Below, piece after piece: positions 1-25,951 of a stretch of DNA of 64,000 bases (position 1 is its first letter; every line of letters starts with the position of its first letter). The translations under genes were made by a program, and so were the position numbers. Source of the DNA: Ecdyonurus torrentis (lineage: Eukaryota > Arthropoda > Insecta > Ephemeroptera > Heptageniidae); assembly GCA_949318235.1 (NCBI GenBank), contig OX439137.1, forward strand, positions 12,582,698-12,646,697. The letters are read 5' to 3'. Under the pieces are notes generated by a model. The model had not been told where the DNA came from. It worked only from the letters and a program-made list of their open reading frames with translations, and ran no database searches.

Positions 1-69
1 AAAAAATACAGTAATATAATGATTCAAATAAAAAAACTATTACTTTACAAAATTTAGTTAATTATGAAG

Positions 70-392
70 TATAGAGTGTATACTCATGACGTCATATTTA
101 ATGCGCTTGGATGCCATACTGTAGTAATGAATAATATTGCTCAGCATAGGACAAACTTCGTTTTTTGCTATTTTCTTTGGAAAAATCGGTTAATTTTGTG
201 TTATATTATTATTTTTCTCACATACTTGAGATAATAAATTCATTAAATTCAACCTATATAACAGCATCACTCGTCTAAAAAAAATTGCTTGGGTAGTTTT
301 AAACTGGCAAAATGAGTTATTTTCCTATGCTGTCCATGTTATTGAGTGATCCAATATGACGTCAACTTTAACAAGAATGCATACACCCTATA
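70..392 (+). mobile_element. F1 MITE copy 1 (TA-flanked, ~323 bp)
   Basis: It opens TATAGAGTGTATAC and closes GCATACACCCTATA, an imperfect terminal inverted repeat. The interior shares blocks with the other F1 copies: GCTCAGCATAGGACAAAC, TTTTCTTTGG, AATTCAACCT, TTTTAAACTGGCAAAATG, CATGTTATTGAGTG. TGACGTCA is present near both ends (87-94 and 357-364). There is no coding capacity; the ends and TA flanks suit a Tc1/mariner-mobilised MITE. Confidence 0.85.
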
Positions 393-1683
393 TAGGATTT
401 ATTATTGAAATACAACTTCTTTTTTTCTTTTAGACTTTCTAACTAATCTATTTGTTTTTTTCATTTCGTAAAAACTTCACAATTTTCAGCACGTTATATA
501 AATTTTAATTTTTAATAAATTGCTGAAACGATATACTTCAGACAAAGATTTATGTATTATACTTTGAGATTCGCGTGCAGAGATGTGCTATAGGAAGAAA
601 AAAAATCATCATTTTTAAGCAGGAATTCTAAGATTTATGGTTATAGAAATTTTAATAAATTTTGTTTGGAATTATGAGATAGGGTTTACGTAACTGAAAA
701 AATAAAAAAAATTGAGACACACCAATAAAAATAATAAAAAGTAAAAGAAAAAATTCTATAATCTTTTGTTAGCAATTATTCATGCAAAAATAAACCATTA
801 TTTAAAAAATAAAAATTAGAACACCCGTACTATATTGGTATCTATTACATAGCTATTTATAATCCATATCAAATTTTACTAACATATTAAAATTTTATAT
901 AATCGACCTAATTTTTTTTTTGTATTTTAGCGTGTAATAGACGTGTTTAGATTGTTTTATATGAAATAATGTATTATTAAAAATTATAATTTCCGCGTAT
1001 AATTGTATATTTCATAATAATAATGTATTATATTGTCAACAATAGCAAGAAATACAGTCATAATTATTTAATTGTTTTCATTTTATTAGGTTACTGTAAC
1101 AATTCTTTTATTATTATTATTTTTTTTTTTTAAGTTTGCGTGATTTTGAGTTTTAATAATTTGACATGACATTTGTGTTAATAGCTAGTTCATGCGCACG
1201 ATGTCAATTAACTAATTTAATCGTGTTTAATTATTGTAAAAAATTGTTATTTTTATTATAATGAATTCAAAGGAAGCTTATAGTATAGTTACCTGTTTTA
1301 ATATTCTAAACTTAAAATAATAATAAGTATGCTTCATAATTTTTTTTCTTTTGCTTTCTCTGCATAATATAAGTTTCTAGTATAGAAATGAACACTAATT
1401 CAGTTACAATAACCATTTTCTTTTTCTGTAAATACATTTGCCTAGATATTTTAAATATAAACTATTTCTTTGGCTTTATGCACAATTCATAACATTGAGA
1501 GAAAAAAATTGAAACAGTTTCTTAAATTTATATAAGCATATAGTGTTTCACGCTTAGCACAGCAAATAACTAAAAACACTAAAATAGTACGTTATATATT
1601 TATATGGTGTTTCTACAAGACAACAGAATTAAAAAAAATATGTAACTTTACAATTTGACAATTCAATTTAATGAAGTTTATAG

Positions 1684-1890
1684 GTTTGGCGTGCGGGGAA
1701 AGCTAAGGTTCCCTTAACATTACGCTTATGAGGATAAACACGTTTTTTTTTTTTTTTTTTCCTGCGATTTTTAAGAAAACTACTCCACCGATTCCGGGAG
1801 ATATTTAAATGATATTTACTTTTACATGTTTTAAGCTATAGAAATGTTTTAAAGAATTTTTCAAACCTGTAACCTCCATTCAAAATTCTT
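1684..1890 (+). repeat. F7 dispersed repeat, copy A
   Basis: GCGTGCGGGGAAAGCTAAGG, ATTACGCTTATGAGG, an internal T-run, AAGAAAACTACTCCACCGAT and TTCCGGGAGATATTTAAATG. The same order recurs inverted at 37041-37284. Class unknown; possibly a SINE or the 3' part of a longer element. Confidence 0.65.
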
Positions 1891-2223
1891 CATTTATTTC
1901 TATCATCCTACATTCATATAACACTTAATTAAAATGCATTAGCTAAGGTTATTACCTCAAAATGGGACAATGTAGAAATGATTGTCAATAAAATATTTAC
2001 AAGCATATGTGCTATACATATATACATAACAACAGTCAATAATCACATCACAATAATTAACTTTACATATTTGAGATCGTTTAGTCAACCCGGATGCACC
2101 CACTTGTATAGGTAGAACAGATTAACTCAAAAGATCCCCCTTGATAATGATGCCACATCTACATCCACTAATTTTTTTTTATCGTACGTTGACAGAATAT
2201 TTTCATACCATTTCTTAAACTAA

Positions 2224-2225
<2 letters not shown>

Positions 2226-2270
<45 letters not shown>
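2226..2270. repeat. T45 homopolymer
   Basis: Uninterrupted run of about 45 T. Length is likely to vary between individuals and to be uncertain in assembly. Confidence 0.97.
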
Positions 2271-2271
<1 letters not shown>

Positions 2272-2475
2272 TATTTATGTGGACTCAAGTTTGGAACAAT
2301 ACTTTGATTGCTGAATTCATATTATTTTATCGTTATAGATATAAATAAAACTATTGAAAATTATTTTTTAAATAATATTATAGTGTAAATAATAAATATA
2401 AAGACCAAAACGCTTGCTTTAACTATTATTGTTACTATGTCCTGCCTATAGGTCACTAAAGTTTTTATTTCTACA

Positions 2476-2819
2476 TATAGGGTGTGTGCACATGACGTCA
2501 TTCTGAATGCTTTTCGATGCTCTTCTTGAGCAATGAATAACATTACTCAGCATAAGACAAACGTAGTTTTTGGCTATTTTCTTTAGAAAATTAGCAATTT
2601 TTTGGTTACCATTATTTTTCTTACATACTTGAAACACTAATTCAACCTGTTAACAGCATCAAAGCTCTCAAAAAATATTTCGAAGTATTTTTAAACTGGC
2701 AAAATGTGTCATTTTCCCATACTGACCCAGGATTAGTAGTCTACTTACCCTGATACTGACCCATGTTATTTAGCGCTCACTTCTGGCGTCAACTTTAACA
2801 TGAATGAAACCACGCTATA
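2476..2819 (+). mobile_element. F1 MITE copy 2
   Basis: Starts TATAGGGTGTGTGC, then CATGACGTCATTC, CTCAGCATAAGACAAAC, TTTTTAAACTGGCAAAATG and a CATGTTATTTAG block, with a decayed right end. It carries an extra ~50-bp segment around 2718-2765 that duplicates the ATACTGACCCA block. Confidence 0.82.
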
Positions 2820-3490
2820 TATGCACATAGTTATAAAAAAATAATAATGATAACTTGGCACATCATATATATATTACATGAAAGTATTTAAGAATTAATT
2901 AAAAATTCCTAATCGCCAATTATCAACAATTAATGGATTCTTTATTTTTAATCAAAAGCACATTTTTGCACGTGGATGTATTGTATATCATCAGATTAAA
3001 AATCTAAAATATATATAGTATCTTTTTATCTTCACCTAATACGATAATAGTTTTTATTATTTTAAATCCAAATGTTATTATCAAATTATAAAATTTTAAC
3101 AAGAACAATTTTATAGCAACCAATAATATATTTTGTTACATAAAACTTAATATCATGATTTAAAATAATAATCTCTACAATCATGACCTAAATCAATGTA
3201 AATAATAATCGATTTTTAAAAAGAGTGTGAGAAATAATAATAAAAACACATGTATTGATGGTGAAATTGACTTTAGTTATATATATATAAAAAAATGATA
3301 TTGCTTTCGTTTGCAATTATTTATTGTTTTGTAGCCTCAAGTAAGAGAGTGCGGTATTAGAAGAAATTATGAAATTTGTTACTTATAAAAAAATAATGAA
3401 AACATGATTTACTTGTAAAATATAGAGGTTTATGATTTTGAAATAATAATACTGTAAAAAAAGGAATTTTTTTAAATTTTATGAGTAATG

Positions 3491-3500
3491 AGCGAGAGAT

Positions 3501-3543
<43 letters not shown>
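3491..3543. repeat. GA microsatellite
   Basis: Mostly GA with a few GATA and GAAA interruptions. Confidence 0.95.
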
Positions 3544-5439
3544 AAACGACTTTTTATTTGAGCTAAAAATGAGAGAAATTTGATCTTAATGAAATTCAAA
3601 GGCAGCAGAGAAAATTATATACATTCCTAAGTTCCTAAAGACGTCTATATTTTCTGATCATACAGACTGTTGAAAAATTACCATATATTATATAATAATT
3701 ATATACCAACCTGTTATAAAATAAAAATTCTATACGATTTCTAATTTTTTAAAATTACATATCAGTATATCCGTTTTAAATCTGATTATCTAACAAATAG
3801 ATACTATTAACAACTCTTATTATTATTATTTTTTTTTAAAAGGTTATAACATTTTGACTTTCCATTTTCAAGGTTGCTTTTTCATTGACCCTTATCAGTA
3901 CTTTTGTTTTTTACCAAAGATAGATCGTAATTTTTATTATTGTCATTTTTTTCTGTTTTGATTTTGTTGTTGTTGTTTTGATACTACTATTAAATAATAA
4001 TTATTAAGTTATGTACACCTTGATATTGTAATGAAATCAATATAATGAGTGTGAAATTTAATAAATAATTTGCGGTAAATTTCAAGGGTAAAATGAGTAA
4101 TGCACTTACACATTATATTATGATGTTAATGAAATACGGTATTTGTTAATGTATTTAAAATTATAGTATATAATGTCATGATGTACTGTATCGATCACCT
4201 TGTCTTCTATAAATTGAATTTAAGTAACATCTCTTTGAGGGTTAAACATTGAGTAAAAAAGAATACATAAATATACAAGGTTATTATTTTCTCAGTACTT
4301 TTATAACTGTAGAATAAAAGAAGAAAAAATTAAACAGAAAAAAAAATTGACGAATCTCAAAATATCGTTGAACTTTAACAAGATTAGATCACAGGTTTTG
4401 TTTTCTTTCTTCTTCTTCTTCCTCTTTTCCTTTTTCATACTAAAATTACTTTAAACTTCCTTACAGTAATAGGTTTGCAACAAAAGAAAATGTTATATAC
4501 CAGATCCCGTAAAAAAAAAAAAAAAAAAAAAAATTAAAGTATTAAAAAAAATTTGTGAAAGTTTTTTTTTTAAATGTTTAGTTCAAAAATTTAATTTATA
4601 AAACAAATTAAGTTTACGTTATTATCAATAAAATTTTAAATATAATATTAAATTTTGTGGTTGAAATATAATAACTCTTGTAAATAAATTATCATTAATC
4701 GAATAATGCGGAAATTATATAAAAAAAAAGTAAATATTTAAAACTAAAAGTATAATTTACTGTAGTTTAATTGTAGTAATAATAATCATGACAGCTAATT
4801 TTTTTCTACTAAAAAAATAAACTGTTTCTAAATGATTTGTAATGAAAGATAGAGAGAATGTAAATAAACCATAATAAATTAAACTTATCAAAATCATAAT
4901 CAATGCAGATGGTACTTAATAATCGTTACTTTTATTCGTACTTAAGTTTTTTCCCAATAAAACGAACGTTATACTTTTTTCACGTGATTAAAAAAAAATA
5001 TATATATATTATAAGGAAGTTAAATTATTTGAAGATTGAGTTTCTTGAACTTATAAAGAATATTAAAGGTATTGATTTTGAGTTCACATTATACTATAAC
5101 AAACAATTGTTCAATTATCAGAAGAAAAAAAGCACACTATATATTTTTAATGTAGTTTGATGATGTTTTTTTCAAACAAGAGAGAAAATATTATGAGAAA
5201 TTTACTTTTGCAATTTGTATTCAATGATGTTATCAATAAAATTTTATAGTATAGAAAAGATGATCGCTGTAATTTATATTTACTCACAATTTCTTTCAAA
5301 TTTCATAATAAGGAATATATTTTTAAATTGATACGTATATAAAAAATGAAAAGTAATATAAATTGTAGTTTTTGTTACAAAAAAAAAAAAGAAAAAAAGA
5401 AAAAAAAAAGAGTGATACTTCTATAAGCTTCAAATACAT

Positions 5440-5590
5440 AACAGTGTGTCCATCATCCCTCATTTACATTATTTCTGATCTCAGTGTTGTAGTTTTCTCA
5501 AAAATTGCTAAAAAGATGGTTTACAATGCTATATATAAATGGTAAGAAATTGCGCTTTTGTTGCCTCACCAATAAACTCCATTATGGCGT
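5440..5590 (-). repeat. F7 dispersed repeat, copy D (partial, inverted)
   Basis: CTCATTTACATTATTTCTGA, then TCAGTGTTGTAGTTTTCTCA and AAAAATTGC align with the same-strand reading of copy B (TCAGTGTAGTAGTTTTCTCA). Confidence 0.5.
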
Positions 5591-7495
5591 AAATCTTGCT
5601 ATTTTACAGCCCAGTAACTAATTACAGCTACAACCATAAAATTACAGTCATATAATAGCAGTTTAGGTATTAAAATATCTTTATGGTATTGACGAGTTAC
5701 GATAGTAAAGTTTTTACGATTCGAGTTCATAATAAATCATCAATACCCCCAACAAGTGATGAGAAATATGCAAATAATATGTGATCTAATAGACTAATAC
5801 CAAAAATTAGAAAATATTGCTTCGTTAAGAAAATAAGCTATATATACAGATACGAAGCTCGTCCTCGTATAAATAAACACACTTGGACTTACATACAGAG
5901 CTTAATTTAATAAATATAAATTGCATTCATGTATTTAAGTTGCACTTTAAAATTTAAAGCACAATCTGAAAACTCTTTCACATGTAGATTTTCCTCACGA
6001 CTAACTTTTAATTTTTAAATTAAAATTATAATATAAATTCAACACGTTTTTTTTTTTAAAGTATAATGTTTTTTTATGACTCTCACTTGTACGATATAAA
6101 CGTGATATTCAAAACTCATCTTCATATACTTATTAAAATATATTGAAATTTTGAAATGATAACGTTTTTACCCAAGAGAGGTATTAAATTTATTTTTTAT
6201 ACTGGTGCTTATAATGAAAGTGAAAACTTTTTATCACTTCAAATATAAAATATTTTGCTTTTAGCAATTGATATTAGCTTATTTATGACTAGATATGAAT
6301 GAGAAAATTTTCAGTATTTTATAAGGAAGATGTGTGTAATACTCTGTTCATATACGTCATATCGGGTATTAAAAAAAAAGTCGTATTATGAGGTTGTAGG
6401 ATAGTACACGGTGAATCGATTTATTTTATTATTATTATAACATATCAAAATAACATATGTGTAGCATTTTATTTAATATACCTTTTTAAGCTGTGATTCT
6501 TGTAATTTCCGGGGCGCGTTTCATCAACTTCAATCACCTCAAGGCCTATGTTTTTTAAGCATAATTAGAGATTCTAAGGCATATAGATTGCTTTGATGCA
6601 ATGCACCATATCGTGTTATATAAAATTGTACTTCTATAATTCATTTCTGATCAAGGTTTTGCTTCATGGGGTTGTCAAGCACTCACAAAAAATTAAAAAA
6701 GTTCTTTTATTATTATTATTTTTTTAAATATCATATTAAAAAAATATATATATCAATTAGTCTTGATACTGATGAGAACGCACAAAAATACTGATTTAAT
6801 TAATGCGAACGCAATTTTCAGAAATAATTAGTCTGGTTTTTAATTACTCTTATTTTCTTTTTTTTTTGTTATAATATAATTTATTAAATATTGAATACGC
6901 CGTGTATTTTTTATACTAAAACATTATATTAATTAAATAAAAATTGGAATATTTTAAAGGTGGCTCTACTAGAGTTTAAATTTTAAAGTAGAAAGTTTAA
7001 ATATAATCTTTTCCAATTAAAGCCACTCCATCTTCATATTACATGGACCTTTTTTTTTTTTTTTTTTTTTTTTAAGTGACAAGTTCCTTATTGATTGAAA
7101 ATGACCATCGCAAGGTAAAAGTATCACCTGTGAAGTCAAACGTATAATATAAAACTTTATATTTTGTTTCCAAAGTCCTATATAAAATCATAATGTAGTT
7201 CAAAGTGAAAGTATGACTAAGTGTTTTAAATTTCAATTTGTGACATTTTTTTTTTTTTTTGAGTATATATTTTTAAAAATTGTAAAATCATGATGACTGA
7301 TGAGAAATTCTTTTTTTTACTGGTAAACTTCCTTCAATTTTTTATTGTTGATGTATTTTAATGACGAGTAAGATTTGTAGGTTATAGCAATCAAGAGCAA
7401 AGTGTTAATATGACTGCTGCATTTTTCTTACTAGAAGTGTTATTTTATTTATTTTTTAAAATTTTTTTAAAAAGAAGAAATATATAGGGTAATAG

Positions 7496-7651
7496 TATTA
7501 TAATATTGAATATAATATCAGAGACGCGCTGACTACCATAGCCAAAGGGATGCTTGACGACAATTGGCCCGTCGTGACAAGGGGTCCTGATGTGAATCCC
7601 TTGTTGAGAAACGGGGTCCTAAAGGCACATAAAATCGTCACCTCTATATAA
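7496..7651 (+). other. GC-rich island with a 51-codon open frame, function unknown
   Basis: In very AT-rich surroundings, 7520-7640 is clearly GC-richer. One + frame is open from after TAG (7493) to TAA (7649-7651) and reads ...RDALTTIAKGMLDDNWPVV... . The - strand is also open in one frame. It has potential hairpins (CAAGGG/CCCTTG, ACGAC/GTCGT) and a repeated GGGGTCCT. An AG acceptor-like site precedes it, but there is no good donor. It could be an exon, a TE fragment or a structured RNA; I do not recognise it. Confidence 0.4.
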
Positions 7652-7676
7652 TAATTTGCAATATGAAATCACGTGC

Positions 7677-7962
7677 TATAGGGTGTATGCTTTCATATAA
7701 AAGTCAACACCATGTTGGATCACGTAATAACATGGGCCGGTATGGGATAATAACACATTTGGGTAGTTTGAAATACTTAGGAATGTTTTTAAGAGTATTG
7801 ATGCTGTTCACAGGCTAAATTTCAAGTATGCGAGAAAAATAATAATAACCAAAAAATTAACTAATTTCTCAAAGAAATAGTCTAAAACCATGTACCATGT
7901 TTGTCCTATGCTGAGCAATGTTATTTATTGCTACAGTATGGCATCAAAGCGCATTCACTATA
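7677..7962 (-). mobile_element. F1 MITE copy 3 (inverted, one end truncated)
   Basis: Starts TATAGGGTGTATGC on the + strand but the body runs in reverse: AAAGTCAAC, CATGTT, then GTTTGTCCTATGCTGAGCAA and GGCATCAAAGCGCATTCAC. The far terminal repeat with its TGACGTCA is missing or eroded into AT-rich sequence. Confidence 0.8.
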
Positions 7963-8859
7963 ATATAATATATAATATATATTATAAAAAATAGAAATAT
8001 ATAAATTGAGCTCCGTTTTGCATATTTTTCTCACTAATCTTTTTAAGTAACAAATTACGTAATTTTGAGAAAATTCTACACTTTTTTTTTAAGAAGAAAT
8101 TTAGTTGCTTGTTGCTATGAAATTATACTAAAATATTTTGAAAATTGTATCGAAAGTAAGACATATTTCACATGTACGATAGCAACTTTACGGTTCGTTA
8201 AATACATTTTATATTCATAAAAAAAAAAGTTCAATATAATATATAAACATGGATATTACATGTATATATAGAAAGTGCAAACATTTTTGAATATTAAACA
8301 AGTTGTGATTTTCATATTAAATATTAAGTTAACCAGGTATATTTGCATGGAATACGGAGGTGAAATTGAAAGTGTTATACAGGAAAAAAAACATGGATTT
8401 TATCACACACAAAAAAATCATTACACGATTAATAATTTTTATTAAAATTAATGACGGTGCTAAAATATATTGATTAATTGAATTATTATCAGATTTTTAA
8501 AGCATGAAAGTGTACCATTACGGAGCAATACAATTTTTAAGAAATTTTATATAGCAATTAATTCTATATTGTTATCAGAGTCTATAAAATATAAAAATTC
8601 TTCGAGGCGTTAAAAGTTAACAATTAAAATGAATATTATATTTGTAAGCAATCTAAATTAGAATTTTTACTTTTATTTTATAGTAAAAGTTAAAATTAAA
8701 TATTCAAGAGTATATAAATAATTAACACCTTACAAAAATGACCTAGTATAATGTTACTCTCATATTTAGTACCTAGCAATGAAAATATGAGTACTTTTAT
8801 TTATTATGAATTCTCTAATGATTCTTACCAGCGGTGACGTAGCACCAATCAGAGGAGCT

Positions 8860-9010
8860 CTGGAAAAAGGCACAGGACCCAAAATTTAACATTACGTTTG
8901 TAGGAAAAAACACTTTTGTTGTTGTTGTTGTTTGGAAAATTATTAAAGATATATTCTGCATTGATTCCGGAAAATTTTCTAGACATACTTAAAAGTGTTT
9001 TTAGTTTATT
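8860..9010 (+). repeat. F7 dispersed repeat, copy C (partial)
   Basis: TTAACATTACGTTTGTAGGA, a GTT run in place of the T-run, then GATTCCGGAAAATTTTCTAG parallels F7 copy A. It ends about 150 bp before the first visible pip exon. Confidence 0.5.
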
Positions 9011-9159
9011 ATTTTAGTTTAGTTTAGTTTTTTTTTTTTTTTTTTAATTTCATTATCGGTAAGAAGCATTTTAATTTAAGCTTTTTTCGCCTTATTTATT
9101 CGATTTTTTTTCTTTGTTCTTGTAGTATACTGTTCCTAATTCTAGTTTTATTTCCACAG

Positions 9160-21337
<12,178 letters not shown>

Positions 21338-21833
21338 AAAACATAATATAATAATAACATCGGAAAAAAACATAGACTCATATTGTGAGATTTTTTTTTC
21401 ATTACAGAGTGAATTAATTAATTGAAGAGGACTATCCCCCATTAGTTGGTGATATTTATTTTTAATTAAAATATTTTTCATATATATAAAAAATGAATTA
21501 AATTAAAAACAAAATAGTTTGAAAGTATATTAGCAGTAAATGATCATTTTTTTTCTTTAATATGTATAAAAGGTAATTTGCTTGTAACGAATGGTTTTTG
21601 GATGGAAAAAAGAATTTTTATTCATTTTTTTTGTACATATTTTTTTCCCAGCTTGAAGAATATAATTTTTTTATAATGATTTAAATATATTTAAAGGCTA
21701 AAAATTTGACAAGGTCTTTTTATTTCGATTTAGGGACAAATGTAAATATTTGTATCTTCCATTACATTTATTTCATTTTATTATACATACATAAGCTCAA
21801 AATGCGGTGAGCTATAATAAAATCTTAAATAAA
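21338..21833 (+). terminator. pip: pip 3' UTR with candidate poly(A) signals
   Basis: AT-rich sequence follows the TGA. The first clear AATAAA hexamers are at 21816-21821 and 21828-21833, with another near 21855, implying a 3' UTR of about 0.5 kb. In DNA this AT-rich such hexamers also occur by chance, so the cleavage site is not fixed. Confidence 0.35.
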
Positions 21834-22208
21834 CCCAAAATTTCAAATTTCATACAATAAATTGTAGTTTTAAGAAAAGTAGCTTAAATATCTTTAGCTT
21901 TTGATAGCTAATTTGTTAATTTTACTGCCTATACTATAATATTGCTGTAATTTATAAATAATAGTTGACATTCAAATAATATAATAGATAATAGAAAATA
22001 ATAATTTAACTCTCCGGCGATATTCAAAATTTTAGGAACAAAAATATACTAGCCATATAATTGTACGTCCCTTTGTCATTATGTTTAATACTAAAAACTA
22101 TATAAGTATTGGCAAAAGACTAAATTGTCTTTTCATGTAGTTATTAAGAGCCGAGAGCTCAATATAAAAATTGGGTCGGAATCTGTATAAATTGGTGCAA
22201 AAACTTGT

Positions 22209-22336
22209 AAAAGCCAGTTCACAATGACCACAAATTTACATAATTTTCACGTAAAAATCCAAATAACATTATTGTTTGTTGTTGTATTTTTACATCAGAT
22301 TATGTGAATTTACGCTTCATTGTGAAAAGGGCTTTA
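22209..22336. mobile_element. F9 short fold-back downstream of pip
   Basis: AAAGCCAGTTCACAATGA and, on the complement of the right end, AAAGCCCTTTTCACAATGA are inverted termini. TTAA follows the right end; the left flank is one change away from TTAA. About 128 bp. Confidence 0.55.
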
Positions 22337-22782
22337 ATCATATAAAAGAATTGAAAAGCTATAGTACTAATGTCTTTGTTTAATCAAAGTACCCCTGCTT
22401 GTTTATTAATTAAGAAACGTTTTGTTTGTATTATGTAGCAATAGCTTACCATTCTGCTGAAAAATTAAAAATTATATCTTATATAACCATCAATAAAAAC
22501 CTGTAAGTAGTGATAAAAATGTGATTAAAATTTAAAAAAATATATATTTTTGTAGTGTTAATAACCTTAATTAAAATAAATGTATCTGAAAAAAATTGTC
22601 CATATCATCTCTCATCAAAATTTTCATTCATTTTGTGTCATTTATTATTCATCAATCAAATCATTTATAGTTGTAATTTTTTTAATAAAAATTGTTATAC
22701 TAGTGTAATATGTTGATTTTATTTCACAATAAATATGCATTCTTACACAGATGTTTCATCTAATTATTTAAGCCCTGGAAGT

Positions 22783-23077
22783 TATAGAGTGTATGCGTAT
22801 GACGTCATAGTGAATGCACTTTGACGACATACTGGAGCAATGAATAATTAGGACTGCTTAACATAGGACTAATGTTTTTTTTTTTTTTTTTTATATATAT
22901 TTTTTTCGCATTATATACTTGATAATTCAAAATACCTGTTAACAGAATCAATTCTCTCAAAAATATTGCTAAGTATTTTTAAACTGGAAGAATGTGTCAT
23001 TTTCCCATATCAGCCCATGTTATTTAGTGCTCACATATGGCGTTGGCTTTTATCTTTTATATGAATGCAAACCATAT
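22783..23077 (+). mobile_element. F1 MITE copy 4
   Basis: TATAGAGTGTATGCGTATGA start with TGACGTCA at 22800-22807. The body has TTTTTAAACTGG, CATGTTATTTAGTGCTCA and TATGGCGTTG; the right end ATGAATGCAAACCATAT is degraded. It lies about 300 bp left of the large TA-bounded inverted repeat. Confidence 0.8.
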
Positions 23078-23359
23078 ATTATTATAATGCTTCTTAGCTG
23101 TGAAATTTGCCCGATTATTAACTTAAAAACGCGTAAAAGTGTATATCCGTCATTTAAATGTCCTAGTTCATGCAATGCAGTAGTTTTTTATAAATCACTT
23201 ATAAAATATGAAAAGGATGTGGTCCACATTGCTATAATGTTAGGCCTCCCGCCAATTTACAACAATAGTCAGAGTATTTCTTCATTACATCCAAATATTC
23301 ATAATTATCATTAGGCAATTAGGGGGTCTCGTGCCGTTGTTCAGTGCAATTTTGATTAG

Positions 23360-23403
<44 letters not shown>

Positions 23404-24463
23404 TAGCATCAAAACCCGAAATTGACCCAAACTATATGTATTTTTGCTCATTTCGGCTTTTGGTTCGTCCCCGGAATGCCAGTTTATTTCGGCTTTTGGT
23501 CACGAAATTTTGATCCATATACTAGTTTTGAGCATTTCGCAAAAAGCAAAACCGGGGTGTAAACATTTATATCTAGTTTTGGTCATTGAATTTTGACCAG
23601 AACTAGTTGTGATGGTCAAAATAGAAAAAACAAAAGCCGAAAAATGATCATTTCTCAACTCAGAATTTTATGCAATGATAAAAGACTATAATATAAATAT
23701 AATTATAATAATTATAAATGCATGATGTTTTGGTTTTATAATTTAGGCGTTAAAAAATATATATTTTATTATTTTACTTGAAATGCAAAATACAGTATAT
23801 GGTCTGAAAGATTAATTTGATTAGAATGCGCTGACCATAATCTCTAAATCTTATGGTTATATAGATACGGAATATAAATTGAGACAGTACGAAAAATAAA
23901 CTTACTGTTTGGTCTAGCAATGGACCACTTGCAATTAGTGAACTTTTTAAAATAATTTGAAATTTTCTTAATTTATTTCTTACAAAAAAAAAAAAATAAA
24001 AAAAAAAAAAATAAAATAAAAAATCATTTTCCCTTATTGCAACAATTACAAACATTTTATTGCAAGTGGTCCATTTTCAGTAATAGTAGTAATAGAGTAT
24101 ATTATTATTATTTTAAGGGACTACTTACGATTAAATATAAATTAAGAGCTATGTATAAAACCACTAACCATGTTCACTTATAATTTGCGCACCAACAATA
24201 TACGTGTGTTGTGAACTTTTTAAATTCAAACACTTTCTTATCTTGTTTCTAACAAATATTATGAAATTATAAACTATGTTTTCAGCACAGAAACAAACAG
24301 TCAACTGAATATACGCACAAAAAATATTTTAAAATAAATCGTTATCACTGGATAAAGCAAGGTGGACTTGAACTTTGAACCTATATAAGGGAAATTAGTC
24401 ATAATATATCACTCTTATTGTAAATTAAAATAAATATTTTTACTTTTTTTATTTAACGTGTGT

Positions 24464-24468
<5 letters not shown>

Positions 24469-24502
<34 letters not shown>
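24469..24502. repeat. CT microsatellite
   Basis: 17 CT units, lying in the spacer of the large F5 inverted repeat just before its right arm. Confidence 0.95.
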
Positions 24503-24506
<4 letters not shown>

Positions 24507-24784
24507 CTTATTTCAAATAATTGAGTTGAGAAATTGTCATTTTTCGGCTTTTGTTTTTTCTATTTTGACCACAACTAGTTCTGGTCAAAATGCAATGACC
24601 AAAAACTAGATATAAATGTTTACACCGGGGTTTGCTTTTTGCGAAATGCTCGAAACTGGTATGGGTCAAATTTTCGTGACCAAAAGCCGAAATAAACTGG
24701 CATTCCGGGTTTTGGCAAAAAGCGACAAACCAAAATCCGAAATGAGCAAAAATACCTAGTTTGGGTCAATTTCGGTTTTTGATG

Positions 24785-25329
<545 letters not shown>

Positions 25330-25406
<77 letters not shown>
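25330..25406. repeat. TA microsatellite
   Basis: About 38 TA units starting at the right end of F1 copy 5. Confidence 0.97.
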
Positions 25407-25409
<3 letters not shown>

Positions 25410-25844
25410 CGTCACCTGTTAACCAAACAAGCATTCTATCACAATTTTTATTAAATTTACTGATACTTCTGATGAATATTATGAAAATTTACATAATCAA
25501 AAATGAAAAAATATTCCTATCAGATTAAATACTAAAAATCAATAATTTGTAAAGATATTAAAAAAAATGCAGTGACTGCAAATTAACTCAAATTTAATAA
25601 AAAAGAAGATATATAATAAAATATATAGCCAAGAATTTACATAATTATTTGTGTTGGTCCTTTGTCATATATTTACTCACAATTTTGAGACAAGATAAAC
25701 GCCACTACAGTATAATATATATATCTTAAGTGGGAGTGAGTAAATAATTTACTTCTCGATTTAAGAGTATGTAGTATGTGATATAAAAATAGAAAGAACC
25801 TCAAGGGACTCCATAAATGGGTTGGAACACAATTAAATAGAGCC

Positions 25845-25951
25845 CTGTTCACAAAGAGCAATATTTTTAGTATGCAATAAATTTGATTGCATCCATTTAC
25901 AACCATTACATTAATTGTCATACAATAAAATTTATTGCTTTGTGTGAACAG
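25845..25951. mobile_element. F8 short fold-back (~107 bp)
   Basis: CTGTTCACAAAGAGCAATA at the left and TATTGCTTTGTGTGAACAG-type sequence at the right form inverted ends. The inner GCAATAAATTTGATTGCAT block recurs near 40258. No coding content. Confidence 0.55.

Larger units (their letters stand above)
1..9159. other. pip upstream region or 5' intron, no exon recognised
   Basis: Very AT-rich sequence with F1 MITE copies (70, 2476, 7677), F7 repeats (about 1684, 5440, 8860), a T45 run at 2226-2270, a GA array at 3491-3543, A/T runs near 4510, 7049 and 9029, and a GC-rich island at 7496-7651. No segment resembles a Pipe cytoplasmic/transmembrane exon. Short open frames such as 4903-5160 are AT-codon chance frames. 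Confidence 0.6.

Noticed and set aside
2446..2637. Similar small - strand ORFs containing MLSNVxH (also 63087-63395 and 63591-63782)
   Set aside because: Their resemblance comes from copies of the F1 MITE; each copy has a different frame and stops, so there is no shared protein.
6490..6560. GC bump with a 30-codon - strand frame (GLEVIEVDETRPGNYKNH)
   Set aside because: Too short, with no splice sites or recognised family; likely chance.
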